Assembly: GCA_015680685.1 (NCBI GenBank)
Contig: MNCI01018365.1
Coordinates: 12,634 to 76,633 of the forward strand
DNA from: Gnetum montanum
Taxonomy: Eukaryota; Streptophyta; Gnetopsida; Gnetales; Gnetaceae
Length of the DNA: 64,000 nt
Reading direction: 5' to 3'
This document shows positions 9,618-20,760 of the stretch, piece by piece. The notes beneath the pieces are model-generated. The model did no database searches. It was not told the DNA's origin and worked only from the letters and a program-made list of their open reading frames with translations. The first letter of the stretch is position 1. Each line of letters starts with the position of its first letter. The translations under genes and the position numbers were made by a program.

Positions 9618-10646
9618 TGATGAGTGGCGAGGTACCCCTACACTCAACCGTACGAAATGAGCGTAGCACGCGCGATCCAGTCGAACTCCACAGACTAAAT
9701 GCCTACATGCCCCATGGAACACTTGGGGTTAATCATTCGTTGTCTTCCTAGACTTACTTGTAGTTGTCACGGTGTATGGTTAAGTAAGTCTGAGGTATAT
9801 GATTTTTATAGTCTTTTCTGGTTTTATCTCCTATGCTATCGAGGTGAAGGGTTGAGAGAACTAACTAAATCTAACTAATGAACTAAGTCTAAGTTAACTA
9901 GCGTCAACATCCATTCCCACTTACCGTACATACCCTGAACTATGCAACCGCAACTACCAAATGCTAATTGTTACTAGGATCACCACGCATAACGCACGTG
10001 CTCGAAGTGGTCGTACTGAGGCAGTTAACTAGCCTAAATGTAATGAGCAGCCGATTCCTTGACTAGCTGTATACATCCTTAGATGCTCATAATCAAGTCG
10101 TACTCATTCCGCATTCTAGGAGTTGAGGGTGAGAGAATCTAATCGCGATGAGCAGCTGATTCCTTGATTAGCCGTACACATTCGTAAATGCTTGTAATCA
10201 AGTCGTACTCATGCCGTGCTACTGCAGGGTAATAAATAGCAGGTAGGAAATAACATGTAAGAAATAACAAGTAATAAAATCCTATTCCATGCACTGCAAG
10301 ATTTATCCACAAAGCTCGTCTTTATTACCGTACACAACTTGCCTTCAGGTACAATGTTGCTCGAATAAAGATCCATTCACTTGGGGACTCCTACTACGGG
10401 CACATGGAAAATATTGTATCTCTGGAGTGATCAATCTGCCAGAGTTTCCTACTTCTAGCCTAGGATGAGGAATAAGGGGAGTGCCACCTCTTATTTATAG
10501 ATTTGGTGGCAGACCGCGATATCGTGTATGCAACATTGCAGGGGACGACGCGATATCGCGTACGCGATATCACATGGGATGCGATATCGCGGAGGCCGTG
10601 ATATCGCGTATGCGATATCGCGGCTCATGCGAATCGTGTCTCATCA
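9618..10646 (-). repeat. 3' LTR of element B (1029 bp)
   Basis: It runs TGATGAG...CTCATCA. The TATA box on the minus strand is at 10492-10499. CG-rich GATATC palindromes occupy about 10515-10622, including one roughly 30-bp unit that the partner LTR lacks. Two repeated U5 modules lie at about 10040-10105 and 10155-10215. Confidence 0.93.
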
Positions 10647-10659
10647 TACCCCCATGACT
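10647..10659 (-). promoter_or_regulatory. Polypurine tract (element B)
   Basis: The minus strand reads AGTCATGGGGGTA directly before the TGATGAG of the 3' LTR. It is identical to the tracts of A and D. Confidence 0.85.
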
Positions 10660-12499
10660 GAATGAAAACTTGTCCTCGAGTTCCTTACAATAACATCGGG
10701 AAGGGATGGTATTATTGAGGGGAATGGAACTAATGGAATGACATGTGAACGGATCATCATTACAAGACTTAACAAAACTGGTGTTCATGACAACAAGGAT
10801 GAACACCTTATTACAATGACATCAGGCCTTAGTTGGTAGTTGAGAAAGAGAGAGAGAAAGAAGTGCTACTGCTGCCAACACCAAGATTGCGCCTTCGTTG
10901 TCCATCTGTAAGTGCGTTACCGATCTACCCATCTTGCTCCTTGCATAGCTGCTTTAGTGTTGCTCCATTCCAAGTGTTTGCTCCAGATCCAATCCGTTGT
11001 TTGTATGATCGCCATCTGCACACACAACACAATCATATATTAGCAAGGGTATATGAATTATCATGTAATTAATACCTTGCTTCGGTGTAGGTTCATTGGC
11101 TAGGTTGTGGTATGGCCCCATACCCCCATGACTAATTGCGAACCTCTAGTAGCGTTAGAATGGAGAAAGAAAAGGAATGAGAAAGATAGATAAAAAGGGA
11201 CAACGGTAACATCGATACAGGGGATGTCAAGATGGAAATGAACAAAAGAAATTAGATTGCAAAAATGTTAGGGTAAAGAATTTAACTAATGCTCCAAATA
11301 GGAATGTCAGTGGGTCCTCCCCAAAGTAGGCTCATGCCCTTAATGTCCTAACAAATCCACATTCAAAGAGTCCGTAGGCTCTGGGAATGTCATTTGGAAC
11401 AAGAGTTAAAGTCTTAACCATAAGAATTTACCAAAAAGAAAACAATGCATCAACCAAAATATGTACACTAATGATACAACCGGCAATGAGATGAACAATG
11501 GAGAGAAGGATGGAGAGGAAGAGGATGGAATGGAATCTCAAGAACAAGGTGGTGTACAACCCCTTGTGTGTTTCATGATTAATGTGACTTAGCAAATCCC
11601 ATTCCAAGTCCAGCTTCAAACCAACCACATCTAGTGACTTCGCATCAATGCATTTGGCTAAACCATCCACTTGAAGTAACAAAAATGCTTCCTCCATGAG
11701 TCACCACCATTCCAACGAAACAAATGAGAGAATGGGAAGTGAGAAGGGCCTTAGTTAGAGGAAACACTTTTGGTTCCATAACCAGTGGTTGTAGCCCAAG
11801 TTTATTCGTCTAAGGGGTGTGCTTTGAATTCTCACTTTGTTTTTTTTTTTGTGTTTTATGTTTTTATGTGTGAGAACCACACCATGCAAAGACTTGATTA
11901 TTTTTATTGTCTCAGCTTTCGATAATTTTGTAACATCGGAACGACAAGAAAACTCAAGAAGAAAACATCCAAGCACCCAAGAGAATGGCCAACACAAATG
12001 CATCAAGTTCCCTTGAAGCACACCCTTTTCAATTCTTGAGTCCTTCCTTTGTTTGAGAAATGCCCAGTCACTGATTTGTTTAAGTTCTTATTAAAAAGGA
12101 GATTGTACATTTCCAAGCCGAGAGAGACCATAGAAACTGGTGGATGGATATATGAAGTGGTCTCACTACCTGCCATATCAAAAGAAACATACCTTAGTAT
12201 CAACATTGTGACTTAAAGGTAAAAACCAAACATTAGCAATCAATATGAAAATAGTTCATACCATCAGTCTGAACACTTATTGGGTGAAAAACTTACATGG
12301 TGGAATACATACACACACACACAAAATGAAAATAGTATAACGATGTTGTAAAAAAGAAAAATAAGAAAAGTTAAAGAAATTTGTAAAACAAAAATTAGAA
12401 AAGTTAAAGAAATTTTTAAAACAAAAATGTGTAAGACAAAAATGTTGTAAAAAAAAACGTGTAAAACAAAAACTTAGAAGAACTAAGGGCCCCATATGA
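10660..12499 (-). other. Conserved 3' segment (element B)
   Basis: This is homologous to 1626-3437 of element A. It contains a 60-base candidate intron (11016-11075) and a second AGTCATGGGGGTA copy (11121-11133). An 89-codon frame (11428-11697) ends in a hydrophobic stretch rich in Leu/Ile/Ser and then DALFSFW-stop. A broken hydrophobic peptide with the LGAWMF core lies near 11930-12010. T-rich and CA/TG repeats occur at 12305-12480. The 89-codon frame is the best-preserved version of the second hydrophobic peptide. Whether it was ever translated is unknown. Confidence 0.5.
11428..11697 (-). CDS. Hypothetical small membrane-type peptide of the 3' segment (element B)
   Basis: An 89-residue open frame. 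The N-terminal half is polar with the string KSLDVVGLKLDLEWD. The C-terminal 35 residues are strongly hydrophobic, compatible with one membrane-spanning helix, ending in SFW. Recognisable versions occur in A (one stop inside), C (24513-24743) and D (frame broken). It sits where env-like ORFs lie in Athila elements. I do not recognise a family, and a chance frame in conserved untranslated DNA cannot be excluded. Confidence 0.35.
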   Translation of the reverse strand: MEEAFLLLQVDGLAKCIDAKSLDVVGLKLDLEWDLLSHINHETHKGLYTTLFLRFHSILFLSILLSIVHLIAGCIISVHILVDALFSFW

Positions 12500-13260
12500 T
12501 TAGCATAGGTGGCCATCTCCCCCATGACTGAGTTGTAAGGGAGAGATCCGAAATAACGAGCGCCTGTTTGAATTTCTTAAAAGTGCCCAACTTCTCCGAA
12601 TTGATGATCTTAGATTAAGGGGTGGAAGTTGGCGACGCTCATATTTCAATGTATCTATGCCTTCGTTGTTGGCATGGCTTGTCTCCTCAGTTCGTTCCAT
12701 GCATATTTGTTTGCTCTTTTGAGTTGCTGTCAACCACAGGGTGTCTTCTACTGGTTGTGTGGTTGCTACATACATGCATCTTTGTTTCAATGTTTCTTGG
12801 GCACACGTGTTACATGAAGGCATTTCCTCCATGTCATCACCCAATGAATCACTATATGTGATGCATGGAAATTTCCTCTTCTCGATCTTTCCACAAATTT
12901 TTATCTTAGAGATTTCCAAGGAAAGATTGCGGACCCTAAGGCATGCATCTACTGTACTTAGCCATGCCCTTCCCATTATAATTGGGAAGTCCCCTTTGTT
13001 GTTGTTAACTTCAATCACCAAAAAATCAACTGGGTAAGACCAACCACACATAGTGGTGATGATGTCCTCCACCAATCCCAAGGGAATGGTGATGGACTGG
13101 TCTACTAGCTCTAGTTGAATGTTGCTCTTTTTAAGTTGGGGTAGGTTCCAGGCGTGATACATCTCTCGTGAAATTAAGTTGACTCTGGAACTTGAGTTAA
13201 GAAGAGCCTTATGTCAGTTAGTTTCCTGGGAAGGTGGCCTACCTTAATCCAGTTGGTTAC
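12500..13260 (-). pseudogene. Protease with fused integrase-tail relic (element B)
   Basis: A 220-codon frame (12500-13162) covers most of the retropepsin, including IIMGRAWLST, and runs across the deletion junction (about 12561-12566) into the integrase-tail relic, in the same frame as element A. Upstream the active-site codons at 13190-13198 read NSS instead of DSG, and a short deletion removes part of the segment before it. This protease could not be active. Confidence 0.85.
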
Positions 13261-13449
13261 GGTATGCGTTAATATAACTGTATGCGTTACGCTCTATTGG
13301 AATGAAGGGTTCTCCAAAGTGTTAGATGGTGGAAAAGTGTACATGGGCCCAACCGCTTGTTGTTGTGAGAGTTTGTCTGGGCTTTTGGTTCTGAAGAAGG
13401 GTCCTCTCTTTTTACAGTTATCAGAACCAACAGCAGGTTGAATATTTAT

Positions 13450-15692
13450 AGCTCTCACAGTATGACGTTACTACGATTGAGGAGGAAGTTCCCCTTGCAT
13501 TGTTGGAGCAGAAGGTGTTATGGGAACTACTTGTGATGGAAGAGGTGCGGATGGATTAGGAGGATGGTGTGGGTATGGAGTGTCTCTCGGAGGAGAAGGA
13601 GTCCTTTTGAAGTACTCCCAAACTTGGTAGTGATGGTTGGGGGTTGAGTGACTCATAGAGTCACTTGGAGAAATTGGCTGCTGTACATAATATCCATAAG
13701 GGTTAGGCTATCGGTAAGGGCACTAATGTTTCGGCAATGGCATCCCCCATGACTGTGGGTATTGCCACTGCTGATGATGTTCGATGGGCTATGGTGGAGT
13801 TCCACTTGGATAATACGTTAAGGATTGGTGGAACTGCCTTGGGTTACCTTGTGGATAAGGTAACCTTCAGGGTGTTTACTATTGGTTGAGTCTTGGATTA
13901 AGCGCATACACCCCAGACTCCTGTAGATGTGANNNNNNNNNNNNNNNNNNNNNNNNNNNNNNNNNNNNNNNNNNNNNNNNNNNNNNNNNNNNNNNNNNNN
14001 NNNTCTTACCTTTGTCACTACTTTGTTCTACCTTAGACTCTTCTACAATTTTTAAGATAGTTTCAATTTTAGAGTCTAAGGAACTCCATACGTCATCTAC
14101 CTTAGCCGCTATTTCTGTTGTTAATTTTTGGATCGGTAAGGTTTTCCGGTTCACCAACTCTTCAAGTGGTGACTCATCCTCTTCATCACAAAATTTCACT
14201 CCCTTTTTTCAAAGGGAGGGATCACGGTTGTATTCTTCTGCACTTTTCCTTTTGCGTAGCTCACCTTCTTCTTTTGCTACTTGTTCCAACAAGCTATGCA
14301 CTTCATGGGCTCTAAGTTGTGAGAGTATCCCTTGGGCATAAGTCCTAAAGGTTCTTCTAGTTTATGCCTTAGCCCATCCACGATGTGGCGAAGTTAATCC
14401 CGCTGAGTGTACCCATGGCCCGGGCAACGATGTAACAATGTGTAATAGCGGGCCATGGCAGCATCCAAGGGCTCATATGTACCTTTTTTCCAGCCTTGGA
14501 TCTGCTTATGCAAATTGGACACTCTGGAGTATGTTTGATACTTTTCATTGAAAAATTCTAGCATCGTACTCCACCTCCTGGTGGTTTCCGGTTCTAAGGA
14601 CCGGTACCAGCTCGCTGCTTCCTTAGTGAGTGTCCTTGGGAACAACTTAAGTTTTTGCCACTCATTTTCTATATTCTACAAGGCCCAGGCATCGTGGAAT
14701 GCCTGTAAATGATTTTGCGGATCAGCATTGTATCCCCCTTCAAATCGTGGGATATTGGTCATGTCTAATCATTTGATCCGACTATCTTTTAAATGCCTTG
14801 TGGGAATCCTAATTGCCTCTGTTATGTCAAGCATACTTTAGGTTTGATCATCTCTTTCATGACACCTGTGATGTCTGCGTTGTTCCCTACTCTCCCTATG
14901 TCCTTGCCCTTGTCCTCTCTCTTGACTTTCCCATCAAGGTCTTTCATTTTTCCTACTTTTATCCTCTCCGTTGTGTTCATGATGGCTGTGCCTAGATGTG
15001 GAAGGAGAGGGTGAGTGATGTGAAGAAGGGAAAGAAGAAGGGGAACCATCGCTATGACAATTTTTCCTCTTTTCTTCTACTGCTAAGGCCTCGATCATGG
15101 TGATAATCTAAGTGCCCATCCTTAGCATAAGTGGTTGTTCCCTTTGTGAACAGTTGGTGTTCATGGGCATTAGAACTAGGGATATGTATCGTTGATCGTA
15201 GATTCTGATACCCAACCTCCTCACCATCGTTAGGAGGGGGAACATCATTTGTTAAAGAACCTATGATAAGGGGTTCCTCATCTCCTATTTCGCTAAGGAC
15301 GTGTGAGGCTTTGCCCTTTAGAAAAGTATGTTGACTCTCCTGCCTTAAGTCCCTCATATGTTGGGCATCTATGGGATAATAATCCCTCATGTAAAAATAT
15401 TCCACAATGTATTCAGCATATAATTCAGTTATGCCAATCTGTGCCAAGGGATGGAAAAGCATGCGAGAGACTAATCGATCTGGGGGTAACACGATGTTAC
15501 CTTGCAAATCTCTCTATTGCAGCTGTCATCTTGATGGAGGATAAAGGTGAAGTCTGGAATATACTCATCGGGATGAGTATAAACTATCTTGTATTGTTTA
15601 GGACTTGGCTGATTTTGGTTATGTTTTTTATGTTGCCGACTGTCTTGTGTATGGTCCTTAGGTGGTGAGTTGCTCTTATGAGAAGAAGACAT
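13450..15692 (-). pseudogene. gag (element B)
   Basis: The start is placed at 15692: MSSSHK is followed by the YTHPDEYIPDFTFILHQDD block shared with C and D. A well-kept capsid region (14394-14645) has ASWYRSLEPETTRRWSTM and LLHRCPGHGYTQRD, typical of plant Athila-type Gag. An Asp/Glu/Lys-rich piece follows (13879-14199), then a Pro/Gln/Tyr-rich linker. An assembly gap (13933-14003) removes the zinc-knuckle area; the LQESGVYALNP block just after it is visible. Frameshifts and stops break the frame. Confidence 0.8.
13933..14003. other. Assembly gap, 71 N
   Basis: Unknown bases within the gag zinc-knuckle region of element B. Frames that run through it are not evidence of coding. Confidence 0.99.
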
Positions 15693-15815
15693 TTTAATCA
15701 GTGTTCTATTTCACCATTATATAAATTTTCTCTATTAATTAACCCGAAGGTTCGTTAAGGCTCACAACGATGTGAGTGATATCCTTTATGTTCGATTTGG
15801 CTCACAAACACTTAG

Positions 15816-15833
15816 TCCCCGGCAACGACACCT
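15816..15833 (-). promoter_or_regulatory. Primer-binding site (element B)
   Basis: The minus strand reads AGGTGTCGTTGCCGGGGA two bases inside the LTR. It matches the tRNA-Asp-type site TGGCGCCGTTGCCGGGGA except at three positions. This is one ground for the Athila-like assignment. Confidence 0.75.
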
Positions 15834-15834
15834 A

Positions 15835-16833
15835 TGATGAGTGGCGAGGTACCCCTACACTCAACCATACGAAATGAGCGTAGCACGTGCGATTCAGTTG
15901 AACTCTGCAGAATAAATGCCTACATGCCCCATGGAACACTTGGGGTTAATCATTCAATGTCTTCCCAGACTTACTTGTAGTTGTCACGGTGTATGGTTAA
16001 GTAAGTCTGATGTATATGATTTTTATAGTCTTTTCTGGTTTTATCTCCTATGCTATGGAGGTGAAGGGTTGAGAGAACTAACTAACTCTAACTAATGAAC
16101 TAAGTTTAAATTAACTAGCGTCAACATCCGTTCCCACTTACCATACACACCCTGAACTATGCAACCGCGGCTACCAAACGCTAATCGTCATTGGGGTCAC
16201 CACGCGTAACGCACGTGCTCGAAGTGGTTGTAATGAGGCACTTAACTAGCCTAAACATAATGAGCAGCCAATTCATTGACTAGCCATACACATCCTTAGA
16301 TGCTCATAATCAAGTCGTACTCATTCCGCATTCTAGGAGTTGAGGGTGAGTGAATCTAATCGCGATGAGCAACCGATTCCTTGATTAGCCGTACACATTC
16401 GTAAATGCTTGTAATCAAGTCGTACTCATGCCGCACTACTGCAGGGTAATAAATAGCAGGTAGGAAATAACATGTAAGAAATAATAAGTAATAAAATCCT
16501 ATTCCATGCATTGCAAGGTTTATCCACAAAGCTTGTCTTTATTGCCGTACACAACTTGCGTTTAGGTACAATGTTGCTTGAATAAAGATTCATTGACTTG
16601 GGGACTCCTACTGCGGGCACATGGAAAATATTGTATCTCTGGAGTGATCAATCTGCCAGAGTTTCCCTACTTCTAGCCTAGGATGAGGAATAAGGGGAGT
16701 GCCGCCTCTTATTTATAGATTTGGCGACGGACCACGATATCGTGTACGTGACATCGCAGGGGACGACGCGATATCGTGTATGTGATATCGCATGGGATGC
16801 GATATTGTGGCTCATGTGAATCGTGTCTCATCA
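15835..16833 (-). repeat. 5' LTR of element B (999 bp)
   Basis: It runs TGATGAG...CTCATCA with the TATA box at 16710-16717 (minus). It is closely similar to the partner LTR but lacks one roughly 30-bp palindrome unit in U3. Several CG steps kept in the partner are TG or CA here, the pattern expected from methylated-C decay. Confidence 0.93.
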
Positions 16834-16922
16834 ACTTACAACCAATATTAAATTGCATGACATTGACCATTATTTGAATCCTCCAAAGAAGTGAAGAAAA
16901 ATAACCATTAGTTGATTCTACC

Positions 16923-17795
16923 TGATGAGTGACAAGGTAGCCCCTACACCTAACCATACAAATCACAAGTGTTCATGCACGATCTGGTTGAATTCCATGG
17001 ATGGGATTAGTTATGGCATCTAGATCATTATGCTTTGATCGTAGCTCGTTGTCTTTCCACTTGGACTAGTGGTAGATTTGTCATGTAGGATTTAGTCCAA
17101 AGTGAGGCATATGATAATTGATGTTATTACGACCTTATGCTACTCCTAACAATAATAAAGAAATTAATTAGTTAATCTAATTAACAATGGAAATTGAAGT
17201 CTAAACTAGCCTACAAGAGATGAGTGTTTGTTCCTAGCTTGTCATACATGTCATGAACCCATGTATCCACTGTTGGGCTTACCAAGTGCTATGCTACTAG
17301 GCAAACCAAGTAATAACACTGCTGGGATTACCAAGTGAATACATGTTTATGCTTGAAAATGGTCACGTTCATTCTACCAATTCATTAACATGCATGGAAA
17401 TGTAAATATTAACTAAGTACATGAAATATAAATTGCATGGAAAGTAAATTTATCTAAGTCATAGTGCTACAATGAATAAGGATCAATCTCGATCTTATTG
17501 TCATTCATGGAATGTGTCCAGCTACATTGCCACTTGAATAAGATGCTGTAAAATATACTTAGATCCATACTGCAGGCTCTCACTAACTATTCTCTAAGGC
17601 TACGAAATAAAATTGTAAGAGTTTGGCTACTCTATTGACAAAAAATGCTAATACATGGCGGAAGCATGTGTATTTATAGACTTTATTGTGGAGCTACATC
17701 GATAGGGCCTCATAAACATAGCAAATGCTACGTTGATGAGGCCACATTGACAGGGATCCGTTGATGCAATGCTTTGACACTTCATTACCACATCA
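16923..17795 (-). repeat. Lone LTR G (right end approximate)
   Basis: TGATGAG at 16923 is followed by the usual conserved end, and a TATTTATA box lies at 17671-17678. A CACATCA at 17789-17795 is a plausible decayed right end. Neither a primer site nor a polypurine tract adjoins it, so it is probably a solo LTR. No matching target duplication was found. Confidence 0.6.
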
Positions 17796-18442
17796 ACCGG
17801 TGAAGCCAATAGAGAATAAATGATTAGTCACATATTTCTAAAAATTCAAGAAAGCCTAGATTTCTCTAATAATGAAAATTTCAGTGCACTAAACTAAAAT
17901 ACTAAGGATTATATAAGGCATAATAAGAAATAATTATTACTTAAATTGGAGTAGCTAATCTAATATGCATATTAGATAAAAGACTTAGAAATGCAACATA
18001 TGATAGCTTTGAGACATTCAAATTATTGGAAGCCATAAGTTCCAAATCATAAGAACTCTTATTAAAGGAGAAAGAATCTACTACCCATATTATGAGCATG
18101 TAGGAATGCATACATGAAAGACCAAATACAATATGTACCTTTTCTCCAAAACCCACATCAAACCATCAATGGAAAAAGTCCAGCCATCACATTACAAATT
18201 TGATAACAAAACAAGATTAGCCAAAGAAACCAACATTTTGAAATTCACAAAAAATTTTACCTTTGCACATTGCTATACAAAACTAATGACATGGGATACG
18301 TCCCCTCAAGTTTGATACTCTATGTAAAGAATAATTTGGAAAATTGTTAGTTTCTACCCATTGTTTAGTGTAATGCTTATTTAAGATACTATTACATAGG
18401 ATCCTTAGATGAATATTCAGAAAACTATTAGTTTCTTCCCTA
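17796..18442. other. AT-rich stretch without recognised features
   Basis: No coding, RNA or repeat signature is recognised. Two similar phrases with ...TTAGTTTCT...CCC (18345-18365 and 18428-18443) stand just before LINE K1. Confidence 0.4.
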
Positions 18443-19695
18443 GATGAGGTCTAAGGTAGGGTGATCCCATTTTGGCATTGTTCTTTATTATTGCCATGGA
18501 CCTGCTAAAATACTATTGCAAGGTTGCAGGGGTGGAGTGCCTAGTGGAGCATTATGCTAATGACACGATGCTTCTCAGCTAGGATGGGGTGCGCTAAGTG
18601 TAGAAAATTAACCAGGTTCTTACATCTATGATGGGGGAGATTGGCCTGGTGATTAATCGGGAGAAGCCCTTGGCCCACTTCCTTAATGTGGACTTGTGGG
18701 TTAGATGTTGGATCTCGCAAGTGTTGGGGTTTCTCTCAAGGATGGCCGAGGATTCATACCTTGGGATCTTGTTATTTGCTTGTGGGTGGTGCTTTTCTTG
18801 GACTACGATCCTATGGAAAATTAAGGGTTGGATGGGCCATTGGACTAACCACTTTCTCACTAGGAAAGGGAGATTGGTGTTGGTGTCTGAGGTGCTTGTA
18901 GTGATGGTATGTTTGGTGGCTGCTGTTGCTACTTCCTTGCAGGCTATGATCTAGAATATCAATTGGCTAATCTAAAAATTTGTTTGGTGAGGGGGTAGAG
19001 GGGGGAAGTAGATTACATCTTGTGAGATGGAACAGGATTGCCTACCCTTAAGAGGTGGGGTCCTAGGCATTTTAAAAGTTGAAGATGAGTTGATGATGGG
19101 ATAGCAACGACTATTGTTATGGTTGACCCAGTAGAGAGAAGGGACTATGCAATGGATTTGCATCATGTGAAAGAAATATGATAGGTGGAAAATGGGGGTG
19201 CATGACTCTAGGTTTTAGAGGATGCTTTGCATGCATGTATAATGCATGTTGGCGGGGATGGCTAGAGGAGACACTATGCCAGCTCATAAAATTGATATAC
19301 CCACCAGTCCACAGCTAGAGGTAGGTTTGGTAGGGGAGACTGTTAGAAAAAATCAAGGTGTTCCTCTAGCTCATTGAGAGTACTGACCTAACTATATGAA
19401 CATCATTATAGCAACATGGCCTTAACATCAACATTAATTGCCCCATGTGTAATGGTGGGCCTGAGACCATGCTCCACTTCATGTTTCAGTGCCCTTACAT
19501 GTAAGACATGTGGTAGCTAGTAGGGTGGCATGCATCAACATCGCTAATAGGAGATTCAAAATCCACATTGCTTTTATGGGAGGCATGGAAGGTACAAAAT
19601 AATAAAGTCTTCTAACAATAGCATGTTCTTAATCTTGTGCAAGTTGTCATCCGAATGGAGAAAGCATGGACGAAAATTGTAGTGGCCATGGGATC
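18443..19695 (+). pseudogene. LINE reverse transcriptase, C-terminal part with zf-RVT (K1)
   Basis: GLR(stop)GDPIL matches the GLRQGDP motif with CAG changed to TAG. The catalytic YADD box reads YAND (18553-18564). Then come GLVIN, LGFLSRMAEDSYLG and KGRLVLVSEVL, matching the conserved blocks after the palm of plant L1 RT. Around 19432-19515 a CPMCNGGPETMLHFMFQCP zinc motif (zf-RVT) is followed by an AWKVQNNKVF block that ends ORF2 in this family. Several stops are present. Confidence 0.85.
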
Positions 19696-19761
19696 ACATT
19701 GATGTATGAGTTGGCTTGTAGGACGTCTTGTGTGCATAGGGAGCTTCGGTGTCTCATTGAA

Positions 19762-20200
19762 TGATGTGGTTGGGATGAGATTCTCCCATGGTTGGAGGGT
19801 GACCTGGCCCTTCTTGATGATGCTTTCTTCTCTAATTGGTGGGCCGACAAGATGAAATTTCAGGGGGTGGAGATCACATTGACTGAGACAGTGTTGGCTG
19901 CTTACTTAGGGGCCCAAGTGATTGGGGAAATTATTCTTCTTGTGGCTCGAGGACTCCAAGATGTTGAGCTGTTCTTTCCTGAAGTGGTGCCACATATGAA
20001 GAGTAGGTAGGTGTCCAAGTTTGGCTTGCCATTGATTTGGGGTTGGGCTACTGAGTTAGTTGATAGATTTTTTGTCTAATTTGGCAATGGCTCCAAGTTG
20101 TAGGGCATGCACTTTGCCTTCTTGAAATGCATGAAAATTGGGCTTAGGATCAACTTGCCCCATTTTTTCCCTAGAAGTCTTATGGTAGGGGAAGAGGGGA
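19762..20200 (+). pseudogene. Conserved module X after LINE ORF2 (K1)
   Basis: The frame with FFSNWWADKMKFQGVEITL, then a LPLIWGWATELVDRFFV block and a MHFAFLKCMKIGL block, is nearly open with three or four stops. The same blocks in the same order occur after ORF2 in LINE K2 on the opposite strand (about 50000-49720): FIMFHGMCINLTKF, LPLWQNFTKLIDKFF, HFTFLHCMHLG. Conservation at the protein level between two very decayed copies argues that it was coding in the source element. I do not recognise the domain. Confidence 0.6.
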
Positions 20201-20339
20201 TGACATTCCAAGCTCATCTTGGCTCTTTGGCATGGTGTGGCTATTGAGCAGTTGGTGCAGGATCTCCTTGGGCCTTCTTGGTTGGGGGCTACTATGAAGG
20301 CTATGATGGTGTGCTCTAGGAAGTGGGTTGAGCAGCAGG

Positions 20340-20760
20340 GGACATTGGCTCCAACTCCAATGGCTGTGGCAGAAGCACTTCTAGCTAATAGAGGTTCAAG
20401 TGGGGCTTTAGTGCTCGTCATGGAGTTGGACAGGGTCATAGAGGAGGTGGTAGTTGAGGCTAGAGTTGAAGAGCACTGGGCTTGGGAGGCCTATTGGGAG
20501 GAGGCCCTCCAACAAGCATAGGCCAACTTTAAGTCCTATTTCCATGAATGGGAACAAGAGCTGCTTAGGCAATAGGATCTACAGGTGGAGAGCTCTCAGG
20601 CAAGATTGGTGGATGACCTATGTGACTAGGTTCAAGTGGAACTACAGTAGGCAGAGCTTAATTGAAGGGAAAGGGAGTGGATGAAGCACATGCAACGGGC
20701 TTAGGAGTAGGTGGAGGAGGTGCGGTGACAATGCCAACTAGATAGGATGCACAAGTAGAG
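20340..20760 (+). pseudogene. Gln/Glu-rich coiled-coil-like region (K1)
   Basis: Frames in this stretch are rich in Glu, Gln, Arg and Ala with heptad-like spacing (for example VVVEARVEEHWAWEAYW and LNWREREWMK-like strings), with stops. A region of the same character and position lies in K2 (49180-49480). It could mediate self-association, but this is inference from composition alone. Confidence 0.4.

Larger units (their letters stand above)
9618..16833 (-). mobile_element. Element B: complete gag-protease LTR retrotransposon, TSD ACTTA
   Basis: A full element with both LTRs (9618-10646 and 15835-16833), flanked by identical ACTTA at 9613-9617 and 16834-16838. On the minus strand the order is 5' LTR, primer site, gag, protease, relic of the integrase tail, conserved 3' segment, polypurine tract, 3' LTR. 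RT, RNase H and integrase are missing, with the same junction as element A. It belongs to the same LTR subfamily as A (CG-rich GATATC palindromes). Such gag-bearing non-autonomous elements resemble the TR-GAG type described in plants; this one also keeps protease. Confidence 0.93.

Noticed and set aside
8234-17795. Pairing the LTR of E (8234-9116) with LTR G (16923-17795) as one element
   Set aside because: Both are in minus orientation with similar length, but the sequence between them, apart from element B, is only about 590 bases with no gag or polypurine tract beside G. The primer site and gag lie on the left side of the E LTR.
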